Shown here in pieces: positions 29,702-38,621 of a stretch of DNA of 45,305 bases; position 1 is the stretch's first letter, and the number at the start of each line of letters is the position of its first letter. The notes below the pieces were generated by a model. The model did not search any database. It was not told the DNA's origin and worked only from the letters and a program-made list of their open reading frames with translations. Source of the stretch: an uncultured Oscillospiraceae bacterium (GTDB lineage: Bacteria > Bacillota > Clostridia > Oscillospirales > Oscillospiraceae); assembly GCA_900763685.1 (NCBI GenBank), contig CAAFLF010000036.1, forward strand, positions 1-45,305, read 5' to 3'. The position numbers were made by a program, and so were the translations under genes.

Positions 29702-31963
29702 TCAGCCCTTCCCCACCCGGGCGGTGAGGAGGAGGGCGGCCAGGAGCCAGAGGAGCAGGAAGACCAGCATGGTCACCGGCCCCATCAGGGAAAAGCTCTG
29801 GCGCATGCAGAGGTAGTAGGCGAGGAGCGCCCCGGCGGCGGAGCTCAGAAGCCCCAGGACCGTCGCCTTTCGGGCGGCGGAGCAGAGGCGGCGGCTGCCC
29901 GTCACGGTCTCGGCGTAGGGCAGCAGCCCCTCCCGCAGAAGGAGCGCCCGGGGAAGGCCCCGTCCCTCCTCCTGCTCCGAGAGGGCCACCCGGGCGGCAA
30001 GAGGCGGGTACTCCACCTTCACCTTCCGCTGGAACTTCCGCTGCAGGAGAGCCGGGGTGATATTCATGTCCCGGGACGCAAGGATGGGCGTGATCCGGCC
30101 CCGGCGCAGCATCCGGAGAGCCCAGTCCACATTCTCCGCCGCGTGGTACTTCACGGCGAAGACCGCCGCGAGCTCCCGGTCCACGGAGAGGAAGAGCCCG
30201 GTCTTGAGGTTCAGGGACGCCGGCAACCGCACATCCATCTTTCGGAGGAAGGAGGCGCTGCCAAGAAGCACGCTCTCCCCCCGGATGGTCCCGGCCCAGC
30301 CGCCCTCCTCATAGAAGCTGAAATCCTGGGCGGTGAGGGTCGTGCCCCCCTCGCTCCGGACCAGGCCCTCAAAGAGCCGGGCGAGGCCGCTGCCGCTGGC
30401 GCTGGCCAGGGCGGCGGCGTAGGAGACGGCGTCCGGCAGGGTGGTGCCGTAGACCTTGATGCCGTTCAGGCGCACGGAGCCCGGCGGGAAGAGGTCGGCG
30501 TCCGTCAGGATCATGGCCCGCTTTGCGCTGACCCGCTCCGCGCCGTACCAGCCCGCCACGGCGCAGCCCTCCCGCTGCAGCTGCTTCGCCAGGGAGGAGA
30601 AGGGCAGCGGGAAGGCAAGCGGCAGGGCGAAGGACGCCGCCGCCGCCAGGATGGCGGACCAGCAGAGCGGGAAATCCTGCCCCCGTCCCTGCCCGAAGGA
30701 GGAGAGCCCCGCGAAGACCACCGTCCCCACGAAGATCACCGGCAGGATGGCCGTGCTCCAGAGGAGGGGCAGGTCGTCCTTGGCGGCGGCGGTATAGAAG
30801 CCCGGCAGGCTGCCCCGCTGCTTGCAGGCGCCCTGGGGCGTGTCGGTCACAAGGTAGGGGGGCCGCTCCGTCAGGGCGGCTGTGCGGCAGGTGTCGTACC
30901 AGCCCCGGCTCTCCTGGGCGCAGCCCCAGAGGGCCGCGGTGAGGCCCAGGCAGGCCACGGCGGCGTAGCCGTCGGCCCCGGTCCGCTCCGGCAGGAAGAA
31001 GCGGCTGACGCCGTCCGCCAGGCAGACCAGGGCGGAGAGGCTCAGCATCAGCTCGCCGGAGAAGCGCTTCCTCCCCAAAAGCCGGAAGCCCTTGGCGATC
31101 ACGCTCCGGCAGAGGAGCATGACCAGCAGCAGGATGCCCAGCTCCGCGCCGTTCCGGATGAGGCTGTCCGTGGACCAGAAGGGGATGGAAAAGCCCCGGT
31201 CCTCCGCTACGCGCAGGGCGATGGGGACCAGGCTGAAAAGCAGCGCCCAGCCCAGGGGGGCCTTCTGCCGCTGATAGGCCTGCCGGTAGGCGGCGGCCAC
31301 GTCCTCCAGGTCCGGCTCCGGGCCGATGGCCTCCGCCTCGTCTTCCTCCTCCGGCTCCTCGTCCTCAGGCTTGGGGGTGTAGATGGACTCCGTGTCCTCC
31401 ATGGGCCTGCGGGAGAAGAGGCCTCTTCTCCGCCGCTTCTCCGGCAGCAGCTCCGGCTCGCCTTCCTCCTCCATCACGGCGGCCACCGTCCGCTGCACTA
31501 CCTCCTCCATGGAGATGGGCTGGGGCGGCGGGGGGAAGGGGCTGTCCTTTTTCGGCTCCTCCGGAACGGGGTCCTCCCTGGGGGGGCGGAAGAGCCGCAC
31601 CTTGGAGCCGGGCTTCTCCGCCGGAGGCTCGGGCTCCGGCTCCGGGGCGGGCTTCGCCGCCTCCGGGATGGGGAAGCGCCGGGTCTCGCCGGCGTCCGCC
31701 GGAGGAGTCGGTTTGATTTCCGCTTTGGCTTCCGGCTTGCTCTCCGGCTGGGGCGGAGGCTCCGGCTTCGGGGCGCTCTCCGGCTCCCCGGCCACGGCCC
31801 GCTCCACGTCCGCCAGGATCTTCCGCTCCCGGCCGCCGCCGTACTCCGCCAGGATCTCCTCCAGGGAGTAGTCCTCCTCCTGGGTGAGGTCCAGATCGTC
31901 CGTCAATGCCCGGGCGTCCCGCAGCAGGGCGTCATATGAAGTTTTGTCCTGCCTCGAGGCCAT
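29702..31963 (-). CDS. Degenerate P1B-ATPase-like membrane protein with acidic N-terminus
   Basis: A 753-residue protein. Residues 1-240 are a low-complexity Pro/Glu-rich cytoplasmic region. Eight TM segments follow in the 2+2+2+2 order of a P1B-type ATPase. The loop between TM4 and TM5, where the A-domain should be, has only about 48 residues and no TGES. The large loop between TM6 and TM7 resembles fused P and N domains: the N-domain-like piece reads WAGTIRGESVLLGSASFL, and LFLSVDRELAAVFAV precedes a segment resembling the helix before TGD. But DKTGT is replaced (ILTDADLFPPG), TGD is replaced (ASRDMN) and no GDGxND is found. It is therefore probably not a pump; a regulatory or scaffold role is possible. 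It shares a transcript with rlmB (36-nt gap). AAAGGAG lies 5 nt before the ATG. Confidence 0.75.
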   Translation of the reverse strand: MASRQDKTSYDALLRDARALTDDLDLTQEEDYSLEEILAEYGGGRERKILADVERAVAGEPESAPKPEPPPQPESKPEAKAEIKPTPPADAGETRRFPIPEAAKPAPEPEPEPPAEKPGSKVRLFRPPREDPVPEEPKKDSPFPPPPQPISMEEVVQRTVAAVMEEEGEPELLPEKRRRRGLFSRRPMEDTESIYTPKPEDEEPEEEDEAEAIGPEPDLEDVAAAYRQAYQRQKAPLGWALLFSLVPIALRVAEDRGFSIPFWSTDSLIRNGAELGILLLVMLLCRSVIAKGFRLLGRKRFSGELMLSLSALVCLADGVSRFFLPERTGADGYAAVACLGLTAALWGCAQESRGWYDTCRTAALTERPPYLVTDTPQGACKQRGSLPGFYTAAAKDDLPLLWSTAILPVIFVGTVVFAGLSSFGQGRGQDFPLCWSAILAAAASFALPLAFPLPFSSLAKQLQREGCAVAGWYGAERVSAKRAMILTDADLFPPGSVRLNGIKVYGTTLPDAVSYAAALASASGSGLARLFEGLVRSEGGTTLTAQDFSFYEEGGWAGTIRGESVLLGSASFLRKMDVRLPASLNLKTGLFLSVDRELAAVFAVKYHAAENVDWALRMLRRGRITPILASRDMNITPALLQRKFQRKVKVEYPPLAARVALSEQEEGRGLPRALLLREGLLPYAETVTGSRRLCSAARKATVLGLLSSAAGALLAYYLCMRQSFSLMGPVTMLVFLLLWLLAALLLTARVGKG

Positions 31964-31999
31964 AGACGCTCCTTTCTGGGTCCGCCGGGGGCGCTGGTA

Positions 32000-32770
32000 T
32001 TATCCCATCCGCTGCCGCACGGCCTCGTAGAGGAGGATGGCGGCGGCGGCGCTGGCGTTGAGGGAATTGAGCCCGCCCTTCATGGGAATGCTGACAAGGA
32101 AGTCGCAGTTCTCCTCCACGAGGCGGCTCATGCCCTCGCCCTCACTGCCGATGACGATGGCGGCGGGGCCCTTCAGGTCCGCGTGGTAGAGGTCCGTGGT
32201 GCCGCCCGCGGCGGTGCCGAAGACCCAGACGCCCTGGTCCTTCAGGTCCTTGAGAAGGGCCGGGAGGTTGGGCACTCTCGCCACCGGCAGATAGCTCACC
32301 GCCCCGGCGGAGGTCTTCGCCACCACGGACGTGAGCCCCGCGCTGCGGCGCTTGGGGATGATGACCCCGTGGGCCCCGGCGCAGTAGGCGGTGCGGATGA
32401 TGGCCCCCAGGTTGTGGGGGTCGGAGATCTCGTCGCAGACCACGAGGAGGGGCGCCTCCCCCTTCTCCCGGGCGGCGTTCAGGATGCTCTCCACGCTGAC
32501 ATACTCCCGGACGCTCGCGAGGGCGATGACGCCCTGGTGGGCGTGGGTGCGGCTCATGGCGTCCAGCTTGCGGCGGTCCGCCTCCACCACCACCGTCCCG
32601 GCGGCCCGGGCACGGGAGGCGATGTGCCCCAGGGTCTTGTCGGTCTCCCCCTTCTGGAGGTAGATCTTGTCGATGGCCGTTCCGGCCCGCAGGGCCTCGA
32701 TGACGGCGTTGCGGCCCTCAATCATGCCGTCGGCTTCCGCCGTCAGGGCGTTTTTCTTCTCTTGGTCCAT
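32000..32770 (-). CDS. rlmB: 23S rRNA (guanosine-2'-O)-methyltransferase RlmB (TrmH family)
   Basis: A 256-residue SPOUT-class SAM-dependent methyltransferase. The N-terminal L30e-like substrate-binding domain (about 17-95) starts with IEGRNAVIEALRAG. The trefoil-knot catalytic domain has DEISDPHNLGAIIRTAYCAGAHGVI, IVIGSEGEGMSRLV and the C-terminal IPMKGGLNSLNASAAAAILLYE, the three TrmH motifs. It methylates G2251 (E. coli numbering) of 23S rRNA if orthologous; another TrmH target is possible. GGAGGTATCC precedes the ATG. Confidence 0.9.
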   Translation of the reverse strand: MDQEKKNALTAEADGMIEGRNAVIEALRAGTAIDKIYLQKGETDKTLGHIASRARAAGTVVVEADRRKLDAMSRTHAHQGVIALASVREYVSVESILNAAREKGEAPLLVVCDEISDPHNLGAIIRTAYCAGAHGVIIPKRRSAGLTSVVAKTSAGAVSYLPVARVPNLPALLKDLKDQGVWVFGTAAGGTTDLYHADLKGPAAIVIGSEGEGMSRLVEENCDFLVSIPMKGGLNSLNASAAAAILLYEAVRQRMG

Positions 32771-32895
32771 GGATACCTCCGAACAGCGGGAGCGGGGCCC
32801 CCGCGGGATTCTGTGATTCCCGTCAAGTATACCATAACCCGAGGGCTTAGGAAAGAAGATTCACAGAAAATTTATCAAAATTCCATGGCCTGTCC

Positions 32896-32924
32896 TTGTT
32901 TGTGGCGCCGTTCCGTGCTATGAT
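32896..32924 (+). promoter_or_regulatory. Promoter of ftsH
   Basis: TTGTTT (32896-32901), 17-bp spacer, TATGAT (32919-32924), about 80 nt before the ATG. Confidence 0.7.
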
Positions 32925-33005
32925 ATCCTGGAAATTTTCTATCCCAGTGATGTTGCCCCGGCCGGGCGGTCCCGGCCCTTCCCCCGCGGAAAGGAGACCC
33001 CTCTG

Positions 33006-35165
33006 ATGAATCAAAACGACAAGCGCAACGACCAAAACAACAAGGGCGGCAAAAACGCGCAGGGCATCCTGCGCCTGGTGGCCTGGGCCCTGCTGCTGAC
33101 GCTGGTGCTCCGCTACGCCGGGCTCTATATCAACAGCCGCTCCGGCAACGCCGCCTCGGCGGAGATCCCCTACTCCACCTTCATCGACCTCATCGAGGAC
33201 GGCAAGGCGGAGTTCGTCCGCTTTGACTCGGACGCCCAGCTCCTGCGCCTCACCACGAAGGGCGACTACACCTATACGGATGAGGACGGCAAGGCCTTCA
33301 CCGGCAAGAGCTTCTACACCGTGCCCATCAATAACGACGACCTCATCCCCCTCCTCACCGAGAAGGGCGTGGGCTACACGGCGGGGCCCTACTCGCCCCC
33401 CATGTCCACGGGCATGGCCCTCCTCATCAGCTACGTCCTGCCCTTCCTCCTCATCATGCTGATGTTCTCCCTCTTCTGGCGCTGGATGTCCAAAAAGGGC
33501 GGCATGGGCGGCATCGGGGGCATCGGCGGCGTGGGCAAGGCCAACGCCAAGGTCTATATGGAGAAGCAGACCGGCGTCACCTTCCGGGATGTCGCCGGGC
33601 AAGACGAGGCCAAGGAGTCCCTGACGGAGATCATCGACTTCCTCCATAACCCCCAGAAGTATACCGAGATCGGCGCGAAGCTCCCCAAGGGCGCCCTGCT
33701 GGTGGGCCCTCCGGGCACCGGCAAGACCCTTCTCGCCAAGGCCGTGGCCGGCGAGGCCAACGTCCCCTTCTTCTCCATCTCTGGCTCGGACTTCGTGGAG
33801 ATGTTCGTGGGCGTGGGCGCTTCCCGTGTCCGCGACCTCTTCAAGGAGGCCGCCAAGGTGGCCCCCTGCATCGTCTTCATCGACGAGATCGACACCATCG
33901 GCAAGACCCGTGACTCCGGCCGCTTCGGCGGCAATGACGAGCGGGAGCAGACCCTGAACCAGCTCCTCGCGGAGATGGACGGCTTTGACCCCACCAAGGG
34001 CATCATCCTTCTGGCGGCCACCAACCGCCCCGAGGTCCTGGACCAGGCCCTCCTCCGCCCCGGCCGCTTCGACCGGCGCATCACCATCGACCGGCCCAAC
34101 CTGGCGGGCCGTCTCGCGACGCTCCAGGTCCACACCCGCAACATTAAGCTCGCCGAGGACGTGAACCTTAAGAAGGTGGCCCTCGCCACCGCGGGCTGCG
34201 TGGGCGCCGACCTCGCGAACCTCGTCAACGAGGCCGCCCTCCGGGCCGTCCGCAAGGGCCGGAAGCTGGTGACCCAGGAGGACCTGCTGGCCGCCTTCGA
34301 GCTGGTCATCGCCGGCACGGAGAAGAAGGGCAGCGTCCTGACGGAGTTCGAGAAGAAGCTGGTGGCCTACCACGAGGTGGGCCACGCCATGGTTGCCTAC
34401 AAGCTCAAGAACACCGAGCCTGTCCAGAAGATCACCATCGTCCCCCACACCCAGGGGGCCCTGGGCTACACCCTGCTGATGCCGGAGGAGGACAAGACCG
34501 AGCTCCGCACCAAGGACGAGCTCATGAGCAAGATCGCCGTCTCCATGGGCGGCCGGGCCGCGGAGGAAGTGGTGCTGAACACCATGACCAACGGCGCCAG
34601 CCAGGACATCCAGGAGGCTACCGCCATCGCCCGGAACATGGTGGCCATGTTCGGCATGAGCGACCGCTTCGGCATGATGGCCCTGGCCTCCCGGAGAAGC
34701 CAGTATCTCGACGGCGGCTACGGCATGGACTGCGCCCAGGATACCGCCGCCGCCATGGACGAGGCGGTGAAGAGCATCCTGGACGAGTGCTACGCCAAGG
34801 CCGTGGGCATCCTGAAGGACAGCCGGGAGGACATGGACAAGGTGGTGGCCTACCTCCTGGAGAAGGAGACCATCACCGGCGGCGAGATGGTGGCCATCCT
34901 GGAGGGCCGGGACCCCGCCACCGTGGAGGACGCCTACGCCTCCACCGAGCCCAAGGGGCTTCAGGACGGCTTCCGTCCCTCCCAGCCGGAGGTCATCGAG
35001 CCCGCCGCCCGGAAGGTCCACATGATCTCCGAGAAGATCGAGGCCCCGGAGCCTCCGGCGGAGGAAAAGCCCGAGGACTCCCCCCAGGAGCCTCAGGAGC
35101 CTTCCGAAAACGCCGAGCCCGCCCCGGCGGAGACGCCGGAGGCGTCTCCGGAAAAGCCGGAATAA
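33006..35165 (+). CDS. ftsH: ATP-dependent zinc metalloprotease FtsH
   Basis: A 719-residue membrane-bound AAA+ protease that degrades damaged or regulatory proteins. Two TM helices (about 21-38 and 137-156) flank an extracytoplasmic domain. The AAA module has Walker A GPPGTGKT (233-240), Walker B IVFIDEID and SRH GRFDRRI; the peptidase has HEVGH (456-460) and a third zinc ligand Asp in [11 protein letters not shown] Gly-rich linker [13 protein letters not shown] follows TM2. The C-terminal tail (after about 640) is Pro/Glu-rich. The ATG follows GGAAAGGAG. It is monocistronic, with its own promoter and terminator. Confidence 0.97.
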   Translation: MNQNDKRNDQNNKGGKNAQGILRLVAWALLLTLVLRYAGLYINSRSGNAASAEIPYSTFIDLIEDGKAEFVRFDSDAQLLRLTTKGDYTYTDEDGKAFTGKSFYTVPINNDDLIPLLTEKGVGYTAGPYSPPMSTGMALLISYVLPFLLIMLMFSLFWRWMSKKGGMGGIGGIGGVGKANAKVYMEKQTGVTFRDVAGQDEAKESLTEIIDFLHNPQKYTEIGAKLPKGALLVGPPGTGKTLLAKAVAGEANVPFFSISGSDFVEMFVGVGASRVRDLFKEAAKVAPCIVFIDEIDTIGKTRDSGRFGGNDEREQTLNQLLAEMDGFDPTKGIILLAATNRPEVLDQALLRPGRFDRRITIDRPNLAGRLATLQVHTRNIKLAEDVNLKKVALATAGCVGADLANLVNEAALRAVRKGRKLVTQEDLLAAFELVIAGTEKKGSVLTEFEKKLVAYHEVGHAMVAYKLKNTEPVQKITIVPHTQGALGYTLLMPEEDKTELRTKDELMSKIAVSMGGRAAEEVVLNTMTNGASQDIQEATAIARNMVAMFGMSDRFGMMALASRRSQYLDGGYGMDCAQDTAAAMDEAVKSILDECYAKAVGILKDSREDMDKVVAYLLEKETITGGEMVAILEGRDPATVEDAYASTEPKGLQDGFRPSQPEVIEPAARKVHMISEKIEAPEPPAEEKPEDSPQEPQEPSENAEPAPAETPEASPEKPE

Positions 35166-35172
35166 GCGAGAA

Positions 35173-35210
35173 AACGGGGACGCGCCGCGCGGCGCGTCCC
35201 CGTTCTTTTC
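35173..35210 (+). terminator. Terminator of ftsH
   Basis: A 14-bp perfect stem (AACGGGGACGCGCC, loop GCGC) followed by CTTTTCCC. Confidence 0.85.
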
Positions 35211-35219
35211 CCGGCGGCG

Positions 35220-35258
35220 TGAAAGACCCGCCCTTCCCATCTGGGAAGGGCGGGTCTT
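35220..35258 (-). terminator. Terminator of the rpsF-ssb-rpsR operon
   Basis: A 16-bp perfect stem (AAGACCCGCCCTTCCC, loop of 4). On the minus strand it is followed by TTTCACG. Confidence 0.75.
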
Positions 35259-35277
35259 CTGTTCGGTCTTGTCTCCC

Positions 35278-35532
35278 TTAGTCGGTGACGAAGGGCAGCA
35301 GAGCGATCTGACGAGCCCGCTTGATGGCCTCGGTCAGCTGACGCTGATGCATGGCGCAGGTGCCGGTGGTGCGGCGGGGCAGGATCTTGGAGCGCTCGGA
35401 CACGAAACGACGCAGCTTGGCGGCGTCCTTGTAATCAATGGACTCGCACTTGTCCGCGCAGAACTGGCAGACCTTGCGGCGCTTACCGCGGTTCATGGGA
35501 CGCGCGGGGCGATTTTCATGATCCATAGGCAT
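35278..35532 (-). CDS. rpsR: 30S ribosomal protein bS18
   Basis: An 84-residue small-subunit protein that binds with bS6 at the central domain of 16S rRNA. The conserved core runs from the [22 protein letters not shown] segment to the end ([26 protein letters not shown]). The N-terminal part keeps CQFC...C (C22, C25, C29), the zinc-binding 'C+' form. GGAGG is 9 nt before the first ATG. Last gene of the rpsF-ssb-rpsR operon. Confidence 0.97.
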   Translation of the reverse strand: MPMDHENRPARPMNRGKRRKVCQFCADKCESIDYKDAAKLRRFVSERSKILPRRTTGTCAMHQRQLTEAIKRARQIALLPFVTD

Positions 35533-35580
35533 GGATACGTTCCTCCTTATCAGAATGTGAGCGTGGGGTTGGCACGCGGA

Positions 35581-36036
35581 TCAGAACGGCAGGTCGCCGT
35601 CCTCCTCGCCGATCTCGGCGAAGTCAGAAAAGCTGGAAGAAGCGGCGGGAGCGGATGCCCGGCCGCCGGCGGGAGCGCCGTAAGAGGGGGCGCTGTAACC
35701 GCCCTCGGCGCCATCCCGTCTGGAGTCCCCGAAGTAGACGTTGTCGGCCACGACCTCAGCGCTGCGGCGCTTGTTGCCGTCCCTGTCCGTCCAGTCCCGG
35801 AGCTGCAGCCGGCCCTCCACCACGGCCATGCGGCCCTTGGTGAAGTACTTGCTGACGAACTCCGCGGTGCCGCGCCACGCGACGATGTCGATGAAATCCG
35901 TCTCCTTCTCGCCGGTCTGGGACTTGAAGTCCCGGTCCACGGCCAGGGAGAAGGACGTCACGGCGGTGCCATTGCCGGTGCGGCGCAGCTCGGGGTCCCG
36001 GGTCAGACGACCCATCAGGATGATCTTGTTCAGCAT
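35581..36036 (-). CDS. ssb: Single-stranded DNA-binding protein
   Basis: A 151-residue protein. The OB-fold (1-108) begins MLNKIILMGRLTRDPELRRT and includes the GRLQLRDWTDRDGNKR strand. A flexible Gly/Ala/Ser-rich linker follows, and the C-terminus is the acidic tip EEDGDLPF that recruits replication and repair proteins. Typical length. It lies 12 nt downstream of rpsF, the standard bacterial order rpsF-ssb-rpsR. Confidence 0.97.
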   Translation of the reverse strand: MLNKIILMGRLTRDPELRRTGNGTAVTSFSLAVDRDFKSQTGEKETDFIDIVAWRGTAEFVSKYFTKGRMAVVEGRLQLRDWTDRDGNKRRSAEVVADNVYFGDSRRDGAEGGYSAPSYGAPAGGRASAPAASSSFSDFAEIGEEDGDLPF

Positions 36037-36048
36037 GGCGTGCCTCGC

Positions 36049-36345
36049 TTACTCGCCCTTGCAGACGATGAGGGAACGCATGATCCCTTCGGTAATGCCC
36101 AGAACACGGTCCAGCTCCTTGGGGAAGGAAGGCTCGCTGGTGAAGCTCATCAGGACATAGTACCCTTCGGTCTTGTAATCGATGGGATAGGCCAGCTTGC
36201 GGCTGCCCCACTCCTCGACCTCCACAGCAGAGCTGTGCTGCTCAGCGAGGGTCTTGAACTTCGCCACCATCGCGGCGATGCCCTCCTCACCGAGTGCGGG
36301 ATCGACGATATAGACGACCTCATAATTGGCGGAAACCTTAGCCAT
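36049..36345 (-). CDS. rpsF: 30S ribosomal protein bS6
   Basis: A 98-residue small-subunit protein with ferredoxin-like fold, starting MAKVSANYEVVYIVDPALGEE and containing EEWGSRKLAYPIDYKTEGYYVLM. It forms the heterodimer with bS18. The start at 36345 has AAAAGGAGGTGC upstream; a longer in-frame form would read into the leader. First gene of the operon. Confidence 0.97.
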   Translation of the reverse strand: MAKVSANYEVVYIVDPALGEEGIAAMVAKFKTLAEQHSSAVEVEEWGSRKLAYPIDYKTEGYYVLMSFTSEPSFPKELDRVLGITEGIMRSLIVCKGE

Positions 36346-36423
36346 TTTTGCACCTCCTTTTGGACAGATGGCCCTCATACGAAGATGAGAGCAAGGATTT
36401 GCTCGCAGACTGCAAGCCATATT

Positions 36424-36451
36424 ATTATACCGGATAAAATCGGAAAGTCAA
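36424..36451 (-). promoter_or_regulatory. Promoter of rpsF-ssb-rpsR
   Basis: Minus strand: TTGACT (36446-36451), 16-bp spacer, TATAAT (36424-36429). The leader of about 70 nt contains small hairpins (GAGCAAATCCTTGCTC; CTCATCTTCGTATGAG). I could not match the known S6:S18-binding leader motif with confidence. Confidence 0.75.
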
Positions 36452-36479
36452 GCTGTTTTCCGCGTTTTCCCCGGGTTTT

Positions 36480-36995
36480 TTACAGCGGCCGGGCGTACTG
36501 CCGGAGGGCGGGAGTCTTCTCGATCCAGCGGAGGAGGGGCAGGCCCAGGATATAGGTCACCAGCGCCTCGCCCAGGCCCACGGTGAAGGCGTTGAGGGCG
36601 AAGAGCGTCCAGAAGACGCCGCCCTCCTGGGCGCCCACGTAGCCCAGCAGTGCCCCCACGATGACGGCGTTGCAGAGGATGGTGGGCAGGGGCGCGAGAG
36701 CCCGCTTTCGGATCCGCCGGGTGAGGACGGCGGCGAGCAGGGTCGCCAGGGTCCCGAAGATCAGGTCCGCCGCGCCGTAGGGCGAGAGGAGGTTCGTGAC
36801 GAGGCACCCCACGGCGAGGCCCGGCACCGCCTCCGGGAAGAGGAGGGGCAGGACGCAGAGGGCCTCCGAGAGCCGGAGCTGCACCGTGCCGAAGCCCAGG
36901 CCCATGGCCGTGGAGACCAGGGCCAGCGCGGCGTACAGCGCGGCGATGACGCCGCTGAGGGCCAGGGACCGGGCGGAAACTTTTGTGGCAGACAT
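36480..36995 (-). CDS. queT: Queuosine precursor ECF transporter S component QueT
   Basis: A 171-residue membrane protein with five to six TM helices. It is the substrate-binding (S) subunit of an energy-coupling-factor transporter; QueT is thought to import a queuosine precursor (preQ1/preQ0 or queuine). Family motifs are VQLRLSEALCVLPLLFPEAVPGLAVGC, NLLSPYGAADLIFGTLATLLAA and the C-terminal LNAFTVGLGEALVTYILGLPLL. No ECF ATPase genes are nearby, so it must use a shared module encoded elsewhere. GGAGG lies 9 nt before the ATG and is part of a switchable structure (see leader). Confidence 0.93.
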   Translation of the reverse strand: MSATKVSARSLALSGVIAALYAALALVSTAMGLGFGTVQLRLSEALCVLPLLFPEAVPGLAVGCLVTNLLSPYGAADLIFGTLATLLAAVLTRRIRKRALAPLPTILCNAVIVGALLGYVGAQEGGVFWTLFALNAFTVGLGEALVTYILGLPLLRWIEKTPALRQYARPL

Positions 36996-37166
36996 AAAAA
37001 TAGACCTCCTGAACGTAGTCGGAGGCCGAAAAAACGCGGGCAGTCAGGCCCCGCAGCCTCCATTTTTTTGTTTAGAGAACGGCGTCCCATCTGGTTCTTC
37101 GCTGGGGGAGATCGCCGAACGAACGCCCGTTTCCGGGCGCTTGGACAGGGAGATGGCACCTGTCGC
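36996..37166 (-). promoter_or_regulatory. Long structured leader of queT (candidate riboswitch)
   Basis: About 170 nt of untranslated RNA precede queT. On the minus strand the sequence GCCTCC (plus 37021-37026) can pair either with the upstream GGAGGC (plus 37056-37061) or with the queT Shine-Dalgarno GGAGGT (plus 37004-37009). Between the first pair lies a short hairpin GCGGG/CCCGC followed by six T (37029-37055), a possible terminator. Mutually exclusive pairings with the ribosome binding site are typical of a riboswitch expression platform. PreQ1 classes control queT genes elsewhere; I cannot match a specific class, so the ligand is inference. Confidence 0.55.
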
Positions 37167-37171
37167 TGGGT

Positions 37172-37180
37172 AGTATAGCA
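37172..37180 (-). promoter_or_regulatory. Extended -10 promoter of the queT leader
   Basis: Minus strand TGC-TATACT: an extended -10 (TATACT at 37172-37177 with TG upstream). No good -35 is present. Confidence 0.55.
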
Positions 37181-37291
37181 CCCTTTCCCCCAAAAGGGAA
37201 GAGGGAATTTCCGAAGATTTTCCCCCGCCGCCGTTGCCCCCGGCGGCGGAAGCTGGTAAGATGGGAAAAAACGAAGTCAGGAGGGATGCCC

Positions 37292-38227
37292 ATGAAACGC
37301 CGCATCTTCGCCGCCATGCTGGCGGCGCTGCTGCTCCCCGGCTGCGGGACCGCCGGAGGGGACCCCGGAAGCGCTTCCTCGTCCCAGGAGGCGCCGGAGG
37401 CGCCCGTCGTCATCGAGACCCTGGCCCTGGAGCTCCCCGCCGGGGGCGACACCCAGGCGGCCCAGGCCTTCGCGGACTCCCTGCCGGAGGCCATGGCGGC
37501 CCTGGGCGTGGAGATCGGGCGGGTGGCGCTGAGCTTCTCCCCCTCCCCGGCCGCCGCGGCCCAGGCCCTGGCGGAGGGCGGGGTGGACCTGGCCTTCCTG
37601 CCGGTGGAGGACTTCCTCGCCGGGGGCGGCGGGCAGGCCGTCCTGGCGGACGGGGAGCCCCTGCCCCTCTCGGAGGAGCGGGACGCCGCCCCGGACCTCA
37701 CGGTCCCCGCCCTGGCCCCCGGGGAGCGGGCGGAGATCGTCACCGCCGACACCGACTACGGCCGGCGTCTGGCCGCCCGGAGCGACCCCAGCTGGGAGGA
37801 GCTCTCCCACGCCCGCTGGGGCGTCCTGGGGGAGGAGAGCCGGGCGGGGTACCGCTGCCTGGACCTCTGGCTCTGTGACCACTACGAGGACAACAGCATT
37901 GCCGACCTCCCCCAGGTCACGGTCTACGGCGACTGGGACGCCCTGCTCCAGGCGGCGGAGGCCGGGGACATCGACGCCCTGCCCCTGAAGCTGGGGCTTC
38001 GGATGGAGGGGCTGTCCCTCCTGGCGGAGACCGAGGCCATCGTCACCCAGGTGGCCGCCGTCCGGGAGGACGAGGCCCTTCAGAGCCGGGCCTTCGCCCT
38101 GGCCCTGGAGGCGGCGGTCTCGCGTCTGCCGGAGGCCCAGCGGGAGGCCCTGCTGGGGGCGAAGGATTTCGTCGCCCTCCAGGACAGCGGCCTGGATGCC
38201 ACCAGAAGAAGCCTCGCCGGGAGGTAA
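37292..38227 (+). CDS. PhnD/SsuA-like substrate-binding lipoprotein
   Basis: A 311-residue lipoprotein: basic N-terminus, hydrophobic core, lipobox LLPGC (Cys about 18), then a Ser/Glu-rich linker. The rest resembles PhnD/SsuA-type binding proteins (type II periplasmic-binding fold), visible as LALELPAGGDTQAAQAFADSL, GGVDLAFLPVEDFL and the C-terminal SRAFALALEAAVSRLPEAQREALLGAKDF. The start is the second ATG (37292), 6 nt after AGGAGGG; the first touches that site. There are no ABC permease or ATPase genes next to it, so it is an orphan binding protein; the ligand (phosphonate, phosphate or other oxyanion) is unknown. Confidence 0.75.
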   Translation: MKRRIFAAMLAALLLPGCGTAGGDPGSASSSQEAPEAPVVIETLALELPAGGDTQAAQAFADSLPEAMAALGVEIGRVALSFSPSPAAAAQALAEGGVDLAFLPVEDFLAGGGGQAVLADGEPLPLSEERDAAPDLTVPALAPGERAEIVTADTDYGRRLAARSDPSWEELSHARWGVLGEESRAGYRCLDLWLCDHYEDNSIADLPQVTVYGDWDALLQAAEAGDIDALPLKLGLRMEGLSLLAETEAIVTQVAAVREDEALQSRAFALALEAAVSRLPEAQREALLGAKDFVALQDSGLDATRRSLAGR

Positions 38228-38319
38228 CCGCCGCCCCGTAGGGCGGGGTGACCTCACCCCGCCGCCGCGGCCCGGTTGACCAACCGGAGGTGCCGGGGAA
38301 CCCCGGTGGCTTTCCACCC

Positions 38320-38352
38320 CACTTTCTTTTTGTCGGTGTCAAAAAGAAAGTG
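38320..38352. repeat. AT-rich inverted repeat in a GC-rich repeat block
   Basis: CACTTTCTTTTTG, 7-nt loop, CAAAAAGAAAGTG: a 13-bp perfect stem. It is set in GC-rich palindromic sequence. The look is that of a dispersed element; no second copy is visible in this window. Confidence 0.55.
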
Positions 38353-38621
38353 ACGGTGGAGCCGTCGAAAGAAAAAACGCTGTCCCGGCGGCCACGGGCC
38401 GCCGGGGGATACGGCCCTAAACTGTCCTGCCCAGAGACCCTACGGCCCCTACCGGAGCACGGGCGGGGTGCCTATCAGACCTCCGAACCCCGTGCCCCGC
38501 GCTGAACAGCTCAGTCATCGGGCAAAAACCGCATTTGACCAGCGGCTCTTTCCGCGCTTTCCGCTTCGCTAAGCGCTTCCCCGGCAATTGTAGTGGCTTT
38601 TCCCGTCTTTCCCCATCCATC

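Noticed and set aside
32847..35240. A 797-codon frame opposite ftsH
   Set aside because: Same antisense artefact; the plus strand has all FtsH motifs.
36346..36423. S6:S18-binding autoregulatory leader of rpsF
   Set aside because: Small hairpins are present, but the conserved bulged motif could not be identified by eye, so it is not listed as a feature.
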